Below are positions 5,918 to 6,785 of a DNA stretch of 6,785 nucleotides, piece by piece. Numbering within the stretch: position 1 is the stretch's first letter; each line of letters starts with the position of its first letter. The stretch covers positions 1 to 6,785 of the forward strand of contig CAKUKT010000146.1 of NCBI GenBank assembly GCA_934663655.1, given 5' to 3'. This stretch comes from an uncultured Victivallaceae bacterium. GTDB taxonomy: Bacteria; Verrucomicrobiota; Lentisphaeria; Victivallales; Victivallaceae. A program made the translations under genes and the position numbers. Below the pieces are notes generated by a model that saw only the letters and a program-made list of their open reading frames with translations, was not told where the DNA came from and did no database searches.

Positions 5918-6785
5918 ATGGGACTCTTTGATCGCGACTATATGCGCGGCGGTGGAAGAGCCGCCGCCGATCCGAATGACCGCAGCATACTGTGGATTCT
6001 TATCATCGCCAATGCGCTGATGTTTGTTTTTGCGCCGCCGCCGATCCGGCCGGGGGCGCCGTTTGATCCGCTTTTTCTGAAGCTGTCGCTCTATTGCACC
6101 CGGGATCTTTTCGCGCCTTACCAGCTGATAACGTCGGGGTTTCTACATGGCGGCGTCGGGCATGTTTTCTTCAATATGTGGGGGCTTTACCTGTTCGGTT
6201 CGCTGGTGCTGCCTCACCTCGGCAAATGGAACTTCCTCTGGTTGTACCTGATCAGTGAACTGGCAGGCAATCTGCTGTTTCTGGCGATTTTCTGGGGGAG
6301 TGAAGCGATGCTGATCGGGGCGTCCGGCGCGGTTTACGGGGTGATGATGGCGGCGGCGATGCTGGAGCCGAACCGCCGTTTTGTGATGCTCTTTCTGCCC
6401 TTCACGCCGTTGAAGACCTCGACGCTGGTCATCTGCTACACCGTTCTGGAGATTATCTTCCAGTTGACCGGAAGCATCGGCGGCATCGCCCACCTCGTTC
6501 ATCTCGGCGGTCTGGTCGGTGGTTACCTCTTCATCAAGCTGATCTGCGGCCGTCAACTGGCCTGGGATCCCTTCCGGTGGCGCCGCGGTTCCCGGAGAGG
6601 CGGTTTCGGGGGTGCGGCGAAGCCGGAACCGGAATCATTTCGCCGGTATTCCGGTGCGGATTATCGGCGTGGCGGCGAGAGCGGCGGCAGTGGCGGTGAC
6701 GATCGTCCGGTTTCGGGAGCGGAACTCGATATGCTGCTCGACAAGATTTCGCGCGAGGGGATCAACAGCCTGTCGGAATATGAAC
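5918..6785 (+). CDS. Rhomboid-family intramembrane serine protease (3'-truncated by window edge)
   Basis: Integral membrane protease that cuts transmembrane substrates within the lipid bilayer. The frame is open from the ATG at 5918 to the window end (289 codons visible, no stop). A short polar N-terminus (MGLFDRDYMRGGG) precedes the first membrane helix (about 23-39). The second carries H77, H82 and N86 in FLHGGVGHVFFNM, the same spacing as GlpG H145/H150/N154. The nucleophile Ser136 is in GASGAVYG (134-141), and the catalytic His is most likely H195 in AHLVHLGGLVGG, with H192 just before it. Six helices are plausible. The tail after about residue 211 is cytosolic-looking, Arg/Gly-rich (residues 222-262), and ends in ELDMLLDKISREGINSLSEYE, a pattern I associate with C-termini of many bacterial rhomboids. 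All catalytic residues are present, so it is probably active. Substrate is unknown. It may be co-transcribed with iorB, 72 bp upstream. Confidence 0.93.
   Translation, partial: MGLFDRDYMRGGGRAAADPNDRSILWILIIANALMFVFAPPPIRPGAPFDPLFLKLSLYCTRDLFAPYQLITSGFLHGGVGHVFFNMWGLYLFGSLVLPHLGKWNFLWLYLISELAGNLLFLAIFWGSEAMLIGASGAVYGVMMAAAMLEPNRRFVMLFLPFTPLKTSTLVICYTVLEIIFQLTGSIGGIAHLVHLGGLVGGYLFIKLICGRQLAWDPFRWRRGSRRGGFGGAAKPEPESFRRYSGADYRRGGESGGSGGDDRPVSGAELDMLLDKISREGINSLSEYE

Noticed and set aside
6143..6556. Minus-strand open frame of 137 codons, Gln/His-rich
   Set aside because: It is antisense to the membrane core of the rhomboid gene, whose catalytic residues are all in place on the + strand.

Overview
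The window is a GC-rich bacterial chromosomal segment in which every supported gene lies on the + strand. It holds six genes: the 3' part of a GH42 beta-galactosidase, truB, an unrecognised 499-residue protein, iorA, iorB, and a rhomboid protease that runs off the right edge. No RNA gene, mobile element, CRISPR array or integrase is visible. High GC, a GH42 sugar hydrolase and a ferredoxin-linked 2-oxoacid oxidoreductase fit an anaerobic, polysaccharide-using bacterium. My best guess is the Lentisphaerota/Victivallales (PVC group), but this rests on general impression and was not tested.

Layout. Positions 1-1393 carry the catalytic-nucleophile end of the barrel, the trimerisation domain and the C-terminal domain of a GH42 enzyme whose N-terminus is outside the window. 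A 120-bp gap follows, containing a very AT-rich patch (about 1477-1499) with a perfect TATAAT, the best promoter candidate in the window. From 1514 the genes are tightly packed: truB overlaps the 499-aa gene by 4 bp (ATGA), which overlaps iorA by 8 bp. iorA and iorB are 42 bp apart, and the rhomboid gene starts 72 bp after iorB behind a strong Shine-Dalgarno sequence. No convincing intrinsic terminator was seen, so truB-orf499-iorA-iorB, and possibly the rhomboid gene, look like one transcription unit.

Function. IorA and IorB together form indolepyruvate (arylpyruvate):ferredoxin oxidoreductase, which decarboxylates the transamination products of aromatic amino acids to aryl-acetyl-CoA and passes electrons to ferredoxin. 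Here both subunits are compact. IorA stops before the usual C-terminal 2[4Fe-4S] ferredoxin-like domain but keeps four cysteines that could hold a proximal cluster. IorB appears to lack an internal segment. The 499-aa protein, with a possible N-terminal winged helix and a central (Asp-His)n tract, is translationally coupled to both truB and iorA, and is the least explained object in the window.
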